Shown here piece by piece: positions 19,535-29,796 of a stretch of DNA of 64,000 nucleotides. A program made the translations under genes and the position numbers. How positions within the stretch are numbered: position 1 is the stretch's first letter; every line of letters starts with the position of its first letter. The stretch comes from Leptospira terpstrae serovar Hualin str. LT 11-33 = ATCC 700639 (GTDB lineage Bacteria > Spirochaetota > Leptospiria > Leptospirales > Leptospiraceae): positions 186,001-250,000 of the forward strand of contig NZ_AOGW02000002.1 in the NCBI RefSeq assembly GCF_000332495.1. The letters are read 5' to 3'. The notes beneath the pieces were generated by a model. The model searched no databases. It saw nothing but the letters and a program-made list of their open reading frames with translations, and was not told the DNA's origin.

Positions 19535-20658
19535 CTCCAGAAAAATCAAAATATCATTATATAAAAATTGAGTCCATTTCAGAAATTGATCCCATTAAAT
19601 TATCAATTTCCCAAATCCAACAAAGATATATTGATAAGGATAACAATCGTTATGCCCTCCGTTTCAACAAAGATTCGCGTAGAATTGAAATTTTAAAACT
19701 AGTTGGTAATCATTTCGAATTAGTTCCACATTCTCCAACACCAACTGATGTAGAAGATTCAAAATCGTTACCAGTACAAAATCCACAAAGCACTCCTCTC
19801 ATTACGCCTATCTCAGAAGATCTAAAATCCAATCCCATTTTAGGAAAGTTAGTGGGTACCTTGGGAGCAAAAAGCAATCCTTCCGAAAAAACTGTGGAGA
19901 TTCAAAAAGAAAAGCTGAGTCCTGTGGCTGAAGAAAATCTAATGCGTGAAGATGTGGATTTGAATATTTTTGAAGGGGAAGAACCACCATCAGCCCAAGA
20001 AACTTTTTCTCATGCAGGCCTACTCAACACTCCTGACTTACCCACTCCCACAGAAGCCGAAGAAAAAGAAAATTCAGAACCCAACTTACAAGTAGGGGAG
20101 GATTCTGATGACAGAACTGCTTTCCAAAGGATTGAAGACTTTCTTAAATTATTAACGACTTACCGAGAACGTGTCACTGCCATCATTCGTAACTTACAAT
20201 CCTCAAGAATTTTTGAACTCACTGGTGATCCTTCGGAAAACAAAAATATAGTAGGGAACTTTGCAAGAGAAATGGAAGCCCAAGTGTTTGAAGCCATTGA
20301 CAAAATGGTCGACCTACACAAAGAAATGACATCCTATCCACGTCCTATTACGTATTATATTTCAAAAGCTCCCCTAGAAAAAAGGGAAGAAATGAAATTT
20401 ATTGAATCAGATAAGGAAAAATTAAACAGACTACATCTGTTTGAAATGCAAAGACATTCCGATACAATTGTTAAAGACTTCAAAAAGCTGAGTTTGCAGT
20501 TATTAAATATTTTAAATCTGAAGAATGATATTCAGGTTAAACAATTACAATATGCAAACCAGTTAATGTATGTTGATGCCAAAAATGCATCCCTATATTT
20601 TGCACAAGATTTGGATAAAACCATACTTGATATAGAACACTGGAAACAATCGAAATGA
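19531..20658 (+). CDS. 375-aa protein of unknown function with a disordered middle
   Basis: It starts at GTG 19531 within the GTGA overlap. Residues 1-75 look like a small folded domain (YHYIKIESISEID...YALRFNKDSRRIEILKLV). Residues 75-190 are Pro/Glu/Ser-rich and probably disordered. Residues 190-375 are strongly helical and may form a coiled coil (ERIVTAIIRNLQSSR-like and KRLSLQLLNILNLKND-like segments). No signal or membrane segment is seen. It overlaps the following gene by ATGA. The shape suggests a scaffold or adaptor, but that is speculation. Confidence 0.65.
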   Translation: MTPEKSKYHYIKIESISEIDPIKLSISQIQQRYIDKDNNRYALRFNKDSRRIEILKLVGNHFELVPHSPTPTDVEDSKSLPVQNPQSTPLITPISEDLKSNPILGKLVGTLGAKSNPSEKTVEIQKEKLSPVAEENLMREDVDLNIFEGEEPPSAQETFSHAGLLNTPDLPTPTEAEEKENSEPNLQVGEDSDDRTAFQRIEDFLKLLTTYRERVTAIIRNLQSSRIFELTGDPSENKNIVGNFAREMEAQVFEAIDKMVDLHKEMTSYPRPITYYISKAPLEKREEMKFIESDKEKLNRLHLFEMQRHSDTIVKDFKKLSLQLLNILNLKNDIQVKQLQYANQLMYVDAKNASLYFAQDLDKTILDIEHWKQSK

Positions 20659-21449
20659 AAGAACTGTCGGAAGCAGAAACAAAAGCAATTTTAGAAAAAA
20701 TTAGATCAGAATATAGAGAACACGGAAAGTTGAATCCTAAAGCCTTTGATCAAACAGGATTTGAACAAAGGTATTTACAAGTTCTCAAACTTCGTGGAAA
20801 TATCACAAAATTTCTAACTGAAGAAGTAACATTTCTTGAACAATTAAAATCAAAATTCCAAGAGCTCGCGGCGAAAAAAGAAGCAGCCAAAGCTCAAACG
20901 TTAAACCGAATTATGGATGAGTCAATAGAAAAGTTAGCAAACTATAAAAAGGTAGATTTCCATCCACTGGCAAAAGTTGAAACAAGATACTTCTATGGAG
21001 CTATGTTGGATTTTGCAGAAAATGAACTTCCTGTTCTTATTTATATCTTCAAAGGAACACCTGAGTATTCTTTTTTACAAGACGCTGTTTTACAAGTGGA
21101 GCGGATTGGAATGACAAGACGTGGCCTTCCGTCTTTGAAAATGCAAGAATTTATCAAAACCTTACTTGATGCGAATGGTAACAATATCGTCATCGAAAAA
21201 GCCTCTCAAAATCTTTTGAAAGATGGTTGTATTGCGCTAAAAAATATCACAGTGGCCGTTCAAGATTTGGTCAGTAAAAACAGGATCAATCCTGATATGA
21301 TTGTCCAAGTCAATGAAAAAGATTATCCCTATGCTCATACTTCTTTTGGGGGAAAAAAATTTGGAGAGAGCCTCACTCGGATCACTGAACGCTGCAAACA
21401 AATCATACAAGATTTTCGAATGAATGCGTTGATGAATATGGAAGGTTGA
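20655..21449 (+). CDS. 264-aa cytoplasmic helical protein of unknown function
   Basis: It starts at ATG 20655 in an ATGA overlap with the previous gene. The N-terminal 100 residues are heptad-like helices (LEKIRSEYREHGKL, LTEEVTFLEQLKSKFQELA). The rest is a mixed helical domain (YFYGAMLDFAENELPVLIYIFKG and GGKKFGESLTRITERCKQI). There is no signal peptide. I do not recognise it. Together with the two upstream genes it forms a tightly coupled unit just before the thiolase-like gene, 15 nt away. Confidence 0.65.
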   Translation: MKELSEAETKAILEKIRSEYREHGKLNPKAFDQTGFEQRYLQVLKLRGNITKFLTEEVTFLEQLKSKFQELAAKKEAAKAQTLNRIMDESIEKLANYKKVDFHPLAKVETRYFYGAMLDFAENELPVLIYIFKGTPEYSFLQDAVLQVERIGMTRRGLPSLKMQEFIKTLLDANGNNIVIEKASQNLLKDGCIALKNITVAVQDLVSKNRINPDMIVQVNEKDYPYAHTSFGGKKFGESLTRITERCKQIIQDFRMNALMNMEG

Positions 21450-21464
21450 TTCTAATTTGGCGGT

Positions 21465-22994
21465 ATGGACCCAATTTTACTCGGTGTCAGCGACACCATT
21501 GAATCAGAATTTGATTCGGAAGTTTATAAAAACCTTTCTCCTTTAGAAAAATACCATTCCTTACTTTTTCGTTCCGTAGACAAACTGTTTGGTTTTCTAG
21601 GAACGGATCGTTCCTCCATTGCACCCTACCTCACTGACTTTGTTTCCATTGAAGCCCAGTCCCTCGGCCGCGAAGGGTATGGATTCACTGTCAAAGATGC
21701 TAACGATTTAGGGTTTGGTGGTCTTGCTTGCCATACTGTGGACTTAGGGGGAGCAAGTGTAGGTGGTGCCATTGGGCAAGCCCATACGATAGTCAAATCA
21801 AATCCCTACGCTGTAGTTCTTGTGGCGGCTGCTGATATTCCCAAATCTGTATTCAAACAAGTATCAGATTTAAAAAGACTCACTGCCACAGTTTGTCATA
21901 AGGATTGGGAAATGCCATATGGTGCCACACTCATTGGCCTCTATTCATTGTTATGTGAACGAATGATGTTTGATACTGGTGTGACTAGCGAAGATTTAGA
22001 AGAAATCACAAAACACTTTCGAAAATTAGCAGAAACCAACCCGCGTGCCTTTCAATACCAAAAACCAATCAATGAAAAACAATTAAAAAAACCACTTTCT
22101 GGTGTATACAGCACTCCTATGATAGCCATTGTCACCGATCATGGATTTGCCACTCTAGTGACTTCTGAATTCATGAAACAGAAGTTAATCGATAACAATA
22201 TCATTAAAAAAGAATCTCAACATATTTATTTGGTGGGTTCTGGTCAAAGTGCCCATGCAGAATACTTCATCCAAAAAAAGGATTTAAAAAGCCCAGCGGC
22301 ACTGGCTTGCGAAAGAGCAGTGGCATCCTCTGGTCTCAAACGGTCTGACATTGAATATGCATGGATATACGATTGTTTTACCGGAATGATCATTCATGAA
22401 GCCGGATTGTATTTTGGAGTTTCACCAAAAGACACTGCCACTTCTCTTCGCAACGGAAAAATATCCAATGGTGAAAAAGAGATACCTATCAATTTAGGTG
22501 GGGGAATTTTGAATTACCAAGCCGCTATGGCCCTTTCGGGAGCTACTGGTCTTGTGGATGTAGCAAGCCAATATGGTCTTGCAGTGAATCCCATTCCAGA
22601 AAAACTATCAAGTCCACCTAAGGTGAGTTTACTGGGAGGTAACGGTGGAATTGATAGCATCAACACTGTGATTTTATTTGCGAAAGACAAACCAGGAACT
22701 GCGACTAGAGAACCTATGGCTTTAAAAACTTTAGAAGTCAATGTCCCAAGTCCCAAAGTAGGAGAGATAGCAACAATTCTCACGGCAAGCACCATCTATT
22801 TTAATCCAGGAGGAGAAAAAAAGCCACCTTACCTCATCGTCTGTTCGAAAAAGGAAAATGGTGAGATGGTTCTCACTAATCTTTATGACAAAGAGGGAAG
22901 AGAGATTGTTTCAAAAGAGGGATTGGATCTTGGAAAATCAAAAGTAGAGTTTCAAGAGAAGGATGGAAAGATTCAAAGTTTTTTACTGGATTAA
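21465..22994 (+). CDS. Thiolase-superfamily protein, SCP2/SCPx type, without canonical catalytic residues
   Basis: This 509-aa protein has the thiolase fold pattern. FGGLACHTVDLGGASVGGA precedes VVLVAAADIP, WIYDCFTGM is the SCP2-type YDCFT motif, and NLGGGILNYQAAMALSGATG and LLGGNGG follow. Where thiolases have the nucleophile Cys this protein reads VDLGGAS (Gly96), the GHP histidine motif is NYQA, and the final Cys-GG motif is GGNGG. The last 80 residues form a small extra domain like the OB/zinc-ribbon-type tails of thiolase partners. It may be a non-catalytic acyl-CoA binder or use another chemistry. Cys89 lies nearby but not at the usual place. Confidence 0.8.
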   Translation: MDPILLGVSDTIESEFDSEVYKNLSPLEKYHSLLFRSVDKLFGFLGTDRSSIAPYLTDFVSIEAQSLGREGYGFTVKDANDLGFGGLACHTVDLGGASVGGAIGQAHTIVKSNPYAVVLVAAADIPKSVFKQVSDLKRLTATVCHKDWEMPYGATLIGLYSLLCERMMFDTGVTSEDLEEITKHFRKLAETNPRAFQYQKPINEKQLKKPLSGVYSTPMIAIVTDHGFATLVTSEFMKQKLIDNNIIKKESQHIYLVGSGQSAHAEYFIQKKDLKSPAALACERAVASSGLKRSDIEYAWIYDCFTGMIIHEAGLYFGVSPKDTATSLRNGKISNGEKEIPINLGGGILNYQAAMALSGATGLVDVASQYGLAVNPIPEKLSSPPKVSLLGGNGGIDSINTVILFAKDKPGTATREPMALKTLEVNVPSPKVGEIATILTASTIYFNPGGEKKPPYLIVCSKKENGEMVLTNLYDKEGREIVSKEGLDLGKSKVEFQEKDGKIQSFLLD

Positions 22995-23001
22995 AAAAAC
23001 T

Positions 23002-23033
23002 AAGGCCAGAAAGAAAATCTGGCCTTTTGATTT
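23002..23033. terminator. Bidirectional intrinsic terminator
   Basis: A perfect 9-bp stem AAGGCCAGA / TCTGGCCTT with a 7-nt loop is flanked by A-rich sequence on the left and TTGATTTGATTTT on the right. It sits between the convergent thiolase-like gene and pheS and can serve both strands. Confidence 0.85.
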
Positions 23034-23090
23034 GATTTTAGAAATGTTTGTCAGTTCACGAAACTTTTGTTAGTCGCCGTAAGCCCACAA

Positions 23091-24116
23091 TCAAAACTGT
23101 TTCAAAAATCTTAAGTTCCCCGATTGGAAATACCGAATGTCATGGATTCCGTAACGCATCATGACAAGTCGGTCGAGGCCAAGACCAAAGGCAAACCCGG
23201 TCCATTTTTTGGAATCAAGTCCTGCCGCTTCCAAAACATTGGGATGCACAAGACCACAAGGAAGTAATTCCAACCAACCAGAATGTTTGCATACACTGCA
23301 ACCATCGCCATTACAAACCAAACAATTGATATCGAGTTCAAAACCAGGTTCCACAAAGGGAAAGTAACCAGGGCGGAGTCTAGTTTTAATTTCTTTACGA
23401 AACACACGAGAAAGAAGGGTTTCCATGGTATAGATCAAATGGGCCACAGAAATGTTTTCTCCCACAACCATCCCTTCCACTTGGTAAAAAGTATTTTCAT
23501 GAGAGGCGTCCACTTCTTCATAACGAAACACACGACCGGGTGCAATGATACGAAACGGAGGTTTCAGTTTGCGAAGGGCACGTACTTGAATGGCAGAAGT
23601 ATGAGTTCTAAGTAAGTTCCCATCTTCTGTATAAAAGGTGTCTTGCATATCCCGCGCGGGATGGTCTTCGGTAAAATTCAGGGCACCAAAATTGTTTTCA
23701 TCGGTTTCCACTTCAGGCCCATCCATCACTGAAAAACCCATAGAAGTAAAGATGTCTTCGATTTCATATTGGATTTGTGATATAGGATGAAGGCTTCCTC
23801 TTTCTTTCGAAGCAAGTGGACGCAAACTATCAAAAAACTCTTTGCCGAGCTCGTTTTCATAAAAACTTTCTTTTAAGGAAGAACGTTTGGTTTCTACAAA
23901 ACTTTCGAGCCGGCTCTGGGCTTCGTTGGCTTCTTTTCCCACTGTTTTTTTCTCTTCCACAGAAAGGGTAGCAAGACCTTTCAAAACAGAAGTGAGTTTT
24001 CCTTTTTTACCCAGGAACTGGTTTTTCAAAGTATCCAATTCTTGTTCAGAACTTGCAGATGATAAAACAGTTTCAGCCTCTTTGACTAAAGTTTGAATTT
24101 CTTGGGATAGGCTCAT
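23091..24116 (-). CDS. pheS: Phenylalanyl-tRNA synthetase alpha subunit
   Basis: This 341-aa class II synthetase subunit is full length. It has the N-terminal coiled coil (1-90), then [19 protein letters not shown], motif 2 ([17 protein letters not shown]), the GFEL-like [10 protein letters not shown] and motif 3 ([18 protein letters not shown]). It contains an unusual four-Cys insert [17 protein letters not shown] of the kind seen in many PheS, probably metal binding. It charges tRNA-Phe together with PheT, which is not in the window. Its start overlaps mpl by ATGA. Confidence 0.97.
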   Translation of the reverse strand: MSLSQEIQTLVKEAETVLSSASSEQELDTLKNQFLGKKGKLTSVLKGLATLSVEEKKTVGKEANEAQSRLESFVETKRSSLKESFYENELGKEFFDSLRPLASKERGSLHPISQIQYEIEDIFTSMGFSVMDGPEVETDENNFGALNFTEDHPARDMQDTFYTEDGNLLRTHTSAIQVRALRKLKPPFRIIAPGRVFRYEEVDASHENTFYQVEGMVVGENISVAHLIYTMETLLSRVFRKEIKTRLRPGYFPFVEPGFELDINCLVCNGDGCSVCKHSGWLELLPCGLVHPNVLEAAGLDSKKWTGFAFGLGLDRLVMMRYGIHDIRYFQSGNLRFLKQF

Positions 24117-25507
24117 ACAGTTTCTCGCAATTGGATTAATGATTTTAATTCAGGATAAATTCCACCAAAGGCACCATTGGACATCGCAAGGATGATGACT
24201 TTATCTTTTTGGAATTTTGGTAGAATCTTTTTTAAGAGAGTGGGAATTTCTTTTGGATCTTTTGCATACAAAGCTTCTTTCTTTGTATTTTTTGAGATGT
24301 CTTTCACCAATTTTTTTACATTCAGACGAAGGGATTTGTTCACCTTGTCCACTTGGTAAACTTCGGTAACGATGCTTACATCACTTCCTTTAAAACATTT
24401 GGCAAAATCATCTTGGAATACATTTCTGTGAGAAGTGGCACTCCTTGGTTCAAAAAGAGAAATGATTTTATAACCGGGATAAGCTTCCTTGTGGGCTTTG
24501 ATGGTTTCTTGGATAGCCACAGGATGGTGAGCAAAATCCTCTACAAGCAAACTCATGTTGGAAACAAAAAGATTTTCTTGTCTACGTTTGACCCCAGGGA
24601 AGGAAACAACCGCTTCCAATATTTCTTTTCTTTTTTGAGGAGCAATCTCCAAACAAATACGCACCGCCACTTCCACATTGCGATAGTTATGTGAACCAAT
24701 GAGAGATGGTTTTAACTTTGCTTTAGTTCTGATTTCAGACAATACACCTTTTTCATATTTAAAGATGGAATTTTTATCTCCTAAATCAAAGGATTCCACT
24801 GGTGCATGTTTGTATTCTTTAGTAATCTCTACTAGATTTTTGGATCCTTTCCAATAAAAAACCTTACCACGCCCTGGAACCAAATTTAACAGGCGTTTGA
24901 ACATTGTTTTGATCGCATTTAAATCAGCAAAAATATCAGCATGATCAAAGTCTAATGCGTTCATTGCCAAATAGTAAGGTCTATAATGTAAAAATTTAGA
25001 ACTTTTATCAAAGAAAGCAGAATCATATTCATCTCCTTCGATTACAAAATAATCCCCTTCCCCAAGGGCAAAACCTGGGTATCCGTCTTTTCGAATTCCT
25101 CCCACAAAGAGTCCCGGTTTTAATCCAATCGATTCCAAAATCCAATGAGTTAAAAAAGTCGTCGTGGTTTTGCCGTGAGTTCCAGAGATCACAATTGGTT
25201 TTTTGTTTTTAAGAAAAAAAGTTCCAATTGCTTGTGCCATACTCATGTATTCCATTCCGGTGTTCAGAACTTCTTCCACTTCTGGATTCCCACGAGAGAT
25301 TGCATTCCCGATGATCACTAAATCAGAACCTTTCACATTTTCTTTACGATAACCAGATTTAGGCGAAAGGCCCCACTCCACCAATTTATCAGACATCGGT
25401 GGGTAAAGATTTTGATCTGAACCTGATACGTCATGACCTTGCTGTTTAAGCATATAAGCCAAATTGCCCATAGCAATCCCACCAATGCCGACCATAAAGA
25501 TTTTCAA
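24113..25507 (-). CDS. mpl: UDP-N-acetylmuramate:L-Ala-gamma-D-Glu-meso-DAP ligase
   Basis: This 464-aa Mur ligase begins [21 protein letters not shown], the Mpl form of the MurC-like N-domain. The ATP loop GTHGKTTTT is at 109-117, [12 protein letters not shown] is the acidic metal site, and SHNYRN and [11 protein letters not shown] follow. Mpl reattaches recycled murein tripeptide to UDP-MurNAc in the cytoplasm. It overlaps both neighbours by 4 nt and lies at the end of the Gld-like operon, before pheS. Confidence 0.93.
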   Translation of the reverse strand: MKIFMVGIGGIAMGNLAYMLKQQGHDVSGSDQNLYPPMSDKLVEWGLSPKSGYRKENVKGSDLVIIGNAISRGNPEVEEVLNTGMEYMSMAQAIGTFFLKNKKPIVISGTHGKTTTTFLTHWILESIGLKPGLFVGGIRKDGYPGFALGEGDYFVIEGDEYDSAFFDKSSKFLHYRPYYLAMNALDFDHADIFADLNAIKTMFKRLLNLVPGRGKVFYWKGSKNLVEITKEYKHAPVESFDLGDKNSIFKYEKGVLSEIRTKAKLKPSLIGSHNYRNVEVAVRICLEIAPQKRKEILEAVVSFPGVKRRQENLFVSNMSLLVEDFAHHPVAIQETIKAHKEAYPGYKIISLFEPRSATSHRNVFQDDFAKCFKGSDVSIVTEVYQVDKVNKSLRLNVKKLVKDISKNTKKEALYAKDPKEIPTLLKKILPKFQKDKVIILAMSNGAFGGIYPELKSLIQLRETV

Positions 25508-26160
25508 AAGAGTACCGTCCTAATCAGGTTGTAAACAAATAGAGGAACAGAAAGGAGTACCAAAAAAAACAAAACTACTTTCATAAGAAAAAACAAAAAA
25601 TCAAACGAGGACCATTCTCTTCTATGAGAAAGGTAATAATATGCTAAATGTAATGAATAAAGAAAACCCACACCTAACATCAACAAGGGGATGGGTGCCG
25701 GAAAAATCCAAAAGATTGCAGTGGATGTAAACGGCAAAAAAGAAATCATAAAGACATGAGGTTCTGGACCTTCCCAATCTTTGGTGCGATCACGCATTTG
25801 GTGGTACATCCGAAAACTATCCACAAGCCTTACTACAATATAAAACCCTAAATAAAAAAAGAACAAAGTCCCCATACCTTGGGTGTAGGTAAGTCTTGTT
25901 TCTTCATCAACAGTAGAAACCTTAAACAAGAGGATTTGTAGAACGTTACCAAAAAACTTAGCAACTGGTGCGAGGAGGATGAGTTGGAGATGGGCCAACC
26001 ATAAATCACGTCCACCCAAATCCGTTTTATGAAAGTAGGATTCGAAGGCGGACATGGGAGAATAGAATAAATCTCGGATCATTTCCATCCGAGATGCGAC
26101 TGTAGAAACTTTTTGCACCTTATTGGATTTTCTGGTTGGGACGCTCGTAACGGGAAGCAT
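25504..26160 (-). CDS. Yip1-like multi-pass membrane protein
   Basis: This 218-aa product has about five hydrophobic segments (near 58-78, 98-115, 140-160, 162-178 and 192-214). The [17 protein letters not shown] start is typical of bacterial Yip1/DUF1282-like proteins. The listed ATG at 26160 overlaps the upstream DUF4340 gene by 41 nt; an ATG at 26088 (MEMIRD) would remove the overlap and fits the family start better. Function unknown. It overlaps mpl by 4 nt. Confidence 0.65.
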   Translation of the reverse strand: MLPVTSVPTRKSNKVQKVSTVASRMEMIRDLFYSPMSAFESYFHKTDLGGRDLWLAHLQLILLAPVAKFFGNVLQILLFKVSTVDEETRLTYTQGMGTLFFFYLGFYIVVRLVDSFRMYHQMRDRTKDWEGPEPHVFMISFLPFTSTAIFWIFPAPIPLLMLGVGFLYSLHLAYYYLSHRREWSSFDFLFFLMKVVLFFLVLLSVPLFVYNLIRTVLF

Positions 26161-27193
26161 TTTTCACTTTCATGACCGCATTCACCAAATTTTGGAAGGA
26201 TTCTTCTTTGATCCAAGTGATGGACTCGGAAAAATATGGCACTAGTTCCCGACGAACCGGCCGCCATTTTCCGGAATTCGTTTCCCATAAAGGGTAAAAG
26301 GAGAGTCGGTATTTGATTCCTTCCGATTGGACCACATCCAAAACTGCTTCTGGGTTTTGTGTGAGAGATACTTCAGGAAACTCTGGCGCACCGACTTCAT
26401 CAGTATAAAATTCTACTTTTAAACCTTTGGTCACCGATTCCCACTGGTTTCCTATATCGGGTGGCAAGACAATCCGTTCACCCGTGGTACGACTCCAATC
26501 ATTCACATAAACATTGTATTGGTTCTTTTTGGCACGGTTTTCTGCTTTTACCGAAAGAATTTGCCCAGAAAAAGAAAGTTCCTTCAGATAACCATCGTTA
26601 AATGAGACGTACATCTTTTCACGAAAATTTGTAGAAGGTGTACGAAACTTTTCAATCAAATAGTTATAGGGAGCTATGATTTCTTCATGAACCAATACGG
26701 AAACACGACCTTCATCTGAGCCAATTTTTTTACCGAAAAACAATTGTTTGTCTTTTGAAAATTCAATGGTAGGCCCATTCTCTTCTGACAAAGATAAGGA
26801 AGGGGAACTTTCCCCTAAACAATAGGATTTCTGAATCTCTGGTGTTGCCTTTTCAATGAGTTTTGTTTTTAGAACACTGAGTTCCGAAAAACTATTTTTA
26901 ACATTATAATTGGCTTCATAAGATATGGATTTTCCATTTTTTGTGGAAGTCACTGTGTACAATGGAGTTTGATTCCATCCACGAGGGATCTTACGAAATA
27001 CCATAGCGTCTTCCGCAAACTTTGGCTCTTGTGTTCCACACCAGTCAGCTTTCGGTGGATTGTAACCAATGGATTTCCAATCTTCTTTCCAATAATTTGT
27101 TTCGGAAATATTTTCAGGATGGTCTTCCATCCAATAAAAAAGTAAAAAAAGTCCAACAAACGCGATAACTACTAAACTAATTTTCTGTTTCAT
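26120..27193 (-). CDS. DUF4340-type protein associated with a Gld-like ABC transporter
   Basis: This 357-aa protein has an N-terminal membrane anchor (5-22) and an exported beta-rich domain with repeated short units, each with segments like IEFSKDKQLFFGKKIGSDEGRV, as in DUF4340 proteins. Such proteins commonly sit next to GldG-like ABC components. It overlaps the GldG-like gene by ATGA, so the two chains are probably made in equal amounts and may form a complex at the inner membrane. Biochemical role unknown. Confidence 0.75.
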   Translation of the reverse strand: MKQKISLVVIAFVGLFLLFYWMEDHPENISETNYWKEDWKSIGYNPPKADWCGTQEPKFAEDAMVFRKIPRGWNQTPLYTVTSTKNGKSISYEANYNVKNSFSELSVLKTKLIEKATPEIQKSYCLGESSPSLSLSEENGPTIEFSKDKQLFFGKKIGSDEGRVSVLVHEEIIAPYNYLIEKFRTPSTNFREKMYVSFNDGYLKELSFSGQILSVKAENRAKKNQYNVYVNDWSRTTGERIVLPPDIGNQWESVTKGLKVEFYTDEVGAPEFPEVSLTQNPEAVLDVVQSEGIKYRLSFYPLWETNSGKWRPVRRELVPYFSESITWIKEESFQNLVNAVMKVKNASRYERPNQKIQ

Positions 27194-29061
27194 ACTTCAA
27201 TCATGGAACTTTTTCGTCTGGAATACACAAAGTAGGAACCCACTGCCAATATAAATCCAGGGAATAAAAACACACCTATCACCCACGCGATCAACTTTTG
27301 GTTGTCTGATAAAGATATGGTATCGAGTTCTTCTTTTTTCAATGGAATTTCGGCAACGGCAACATCTTGAAACAAACCAGTGATAGAAACCGTCGAAAAT
27401 TGTGAATTCATTGCGTACGGAATGAACTGATCTGTTACCCAAGAAGTTCCTGAATGCAGAATGATTTTTCCTGATTTGTCATTGTTTAGAGAGTTTGGAG
27501 TTAATACAATGGAGAGAATTTTACTTTCTCTTTTTTCGTTTGGATCCAATTTCCCATTTTTGTTCTCATCGGCAAATGCTTCAAACCCAGACTCGAGCAG
27601 AGTTTCTGACTTAAATGCATAAGGGGAAGGAATGGTTGTGTCAGTTTCCAAATAACTACCGTAAGGAAACAAAATCCCCATGTCTTTTTTTTGTAATAAG
27701 TCAGTGAGTCTATGGTCAGGAAACCGTTTTGCCACAACAAATCCTGGTTTTTCTTCTCGTTCGATTAACTGTGTGGATTTGGATTTGAGTCCAGCAGCTG
27801 AAAGTAACCAACCAAAGTCTTCGTTTCCTTTTGGTTCCATGGTGATAAGAAGTTTTCCATTTTTCTCCAAAACATATTTTGTAAGTTCTTCTTTTGCTTC
27901 TTTAGAAAAAGCAACTGTTGGTCCAAGAACCACAAGCATATCTGCATCATCCGGCAATTTGGATGGCCAACCTTGACCAAATCCTAACTCTGCTACTTTA
28001 AAATTTAAAAACTGCAAAGAGGAAACAAATCGGTTTACCTGTTCGTTCGGAAGAGCCTTAAAGGACATTCCGTACCTTTCCCCATTGGAAACTGTAAAAT
28101 ATACTTTTTTCTGTTCTGTGGTGACATTGAGAAGTGCACCCACTAACTTACGTTCGAGGTCTTCTAAATCTTTTGTTTCTTTAGCAATGACTCTTTCTTC
28201 TGCAAAAGGAGTGCCTGAGGTCAAAAGGGATTGTTTTTGGGAACGAACAAAGATAGTTCCGTTCGAAACCTGGCCAAATTCTTTGAGTAAATCCACTTCT
28301 ACGTCCGCATTGATGAATTGAATAGAAATGTGCGAATTCTCTGATTTGATTTGGTCCAAAAGAATTTCGATGTCTGGACGAATGCGAGTGAGGGCAAAAG
28401 CGGCAAGTTTATCTCCATTGGCAGGTCCATCGGCTTCCAAGGGACGCGGGTAAAACGCAGTAATGGTCACATCTTTTGTAATTGGTTTGATGAGATTTCT
28501 TGATGTTTGTGAAAGGGAAAATTTACCCTGGCTACTCAAATCAAAGTTATAGTTTCGTTTGATCGCAAAATAATTTACCGCCACCAAAATCGGTAAAACA
28601 AACAAAAATCCCAATACAGCATTTTGTAAAAGAGAACTTTTGGATTTTGCTAAATTACTCTGTGCTTCTAATGAAGATTTTCCAATCTCTAATAAAATGA
28701 TTTGGAGTAAAAATACGATAGATAAGAGAACCACACAAAGCAAAAGAAATTCTCTGACTTTCGGTATGGCACTCACTTCCTCATTGAATCCAGCAACTGG
28801 TTTCAAATCTAAAAAGTCACGTAACACCGATAATAAAAAAGCACCGATTCCAAAACCGGCAGCAATATAACGGTTTCGATCTTCTTTTCGTAATCCTTTC
28901 GAAAAAGCACGAACGATAGTGTCCGATGCTAAAAATAAAAAGACCACTCCAAAAAAGAGGAACCTTTTTTTGGGATCAACGACCATTCCATCAAACAGGA
29001 AATAGGCGAAAAGGGAAAGTAAACTAATAAATGGTAAAACTCTATCTGCGGTTAAAAACAT
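27190..29061 (-). CDS. GldG-like ABC transporter auxiliary/periplasmic component
   Basis: This 623-aa protein has four or five N-terminal membrane segments (about 5-22, 32-50, 66-82, 105-126, 150-172). YNFDLSSQGKFSLSQTS follows, a mark of the GldG/intraflagellar-transport-like domain, and then a large periplasmic domain (180-585) with DADMLVVLGPT and a single C-terminal helix (595-615). It belongs with the permease and ATPase just upstream. In Flavobacteria the related GldA/F/G proteins are linked to gliding, but spirochete homologues have no settled role. Confidence 0.82.
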   Translation of the reverse strand: MFLTADRVLPFISLLSLFAYFLFDGMVVDPKKRFLFFGVVFLFLASDTIVRAFSKGLRKEDRNRYIAAGFGIGAFLLSVLRDFLDLKPVAGFNEEVSAIPKVREFLLLCVVLLSIVFLLQIILLEIGKSSLEAQSNLAKSKSSLLQNAVLGFLFVLPILVAVNYFAIKRNYNFDLSSQGKFSLSQTSRNLIKPITKDVTITAFYPRPLEADGPANGDKLAAFALTRIRPDIEILLDQIKSENSHISIQFINADVEVDLLKEFGQVSNGTIFVRSQKQSLLTSGTPFAEERVIAKETKDLEDLERKLVGALLNVTTEQKKVYFTVSNGERYGMSFKALPNEQVNRFVSSLQFLNFKVAELGFGQGWPSKLPDDADMLVVLGPTVAFSKEAKEELTKYVLEKNGKLLITMEPKGNEDFGWLLSAAGLKSKSTQLIEREEKPGFVVAKRFPDHRLTDLLQKKDMGILFPYGSYLETDTTIPSPYAFKSETLLESGFEAFADENKNGKLDPNEKRESKILSIVLTPNSLNNDKSGKIILHSGTSWVTDQFIPYAMNSQFSTVSITGLFQDVAVAEIPLKKEELDTISLSDNQKLIAWVIGVFLFPGFILAVGSYFVYSRRKSSMIEV

Positions 29062-29064
29062 GGT

Positions 29065-29796
29065 CTATCCCCTCCATCTCCTGGATTCCAAGACCTTTAC
29101 GGTAAGATATAAGAACAAAAATGTTCCGCTAAGGAAAAACACAATTCCAGTCAAAGGAACCACACCCTTTGCAAAGGCAGCAAAGTGAGAAAAAATATGC
29201 AAATGAAAGAGAACCTTTCTTGTGGTTGCTTGGAATAGATGAGAAAAATATCCCACTACCCAAAGTGTCAAAATGATAAGAACTGAAATCAAAAGTGATA
29301 TCATTTGGTTTTTTCCAAGACTGGAACCAAACATTCCAATGGTAAAGGTAAATACACCTAACAAAAACACTCCGACACTGCCAGAAGCTACCATATAAAA
29401 CGGAGCTTTCCAAAAGGAATACAAAAGTAAGGGAAACAATCCATTGATAAAGATGGTGATGATCCCACAAACTGTGACACCAAATAAAAATTTACCAAAT
29501 ACAATTTCCAAATCGGTAATGGGAGATGTAAAAAGTAATTCTAAAGTTCCTTTGTTTCTTTCTTCTACAATTGATCCCATGGAAATGATCACCATAGCGA
29601 TGAGGATGGTTGTCATAAATGAAATGAAAGTGATGTAGGTTGCAATTTCATAATTTGCTGTACCATTAAAATTCAGAATCATTACAAAAAGTGCATTGAG
29701 AAATGCAGTTCCACCCAGAACCAAAGGTCCCATATAGGTTCCAAAAAATAATCGTAATTCTTTTTTATAGATCCAAACAGCCGATTGCCAGTTCAT
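29065..29796 (-). CDS. ABC-2 type permease, GldF-like
   Basis: This 243-aa protein has six membrane segments (about 17-40, 50-75, 100-125, 135-158, 165-190, 215-235). The cytoplasmic motif [22 protein letters not shown] is typical of ABC-2 permeases. It overlaps the ATPase gene by ATGA and lies 3 nt before the GldG-like gene, so the three form one transporter. Confidence 0.88.
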   Translation of the reverse strand: MNWQSAVWIYKKELRLFFGTYMGPLVLGGTAFLNALFVMILNFNGTANYEIATYITFISFMTTILIAMVIISMGSIVEERNKGTLELLFTSPITDLEIVFGKFLFGVTVCGIITIFINGLFPLLLYSFWKAPFYMVASGSVGVFLLGVFTFTIGMFGSSLGKNQMISLLISVLIILTLWVVGYFSHLFQATTRKVLFHLHIFSHFAAFAKGVVPLTGIVFFLSGTFLFLYLTVKVLESRRWRG

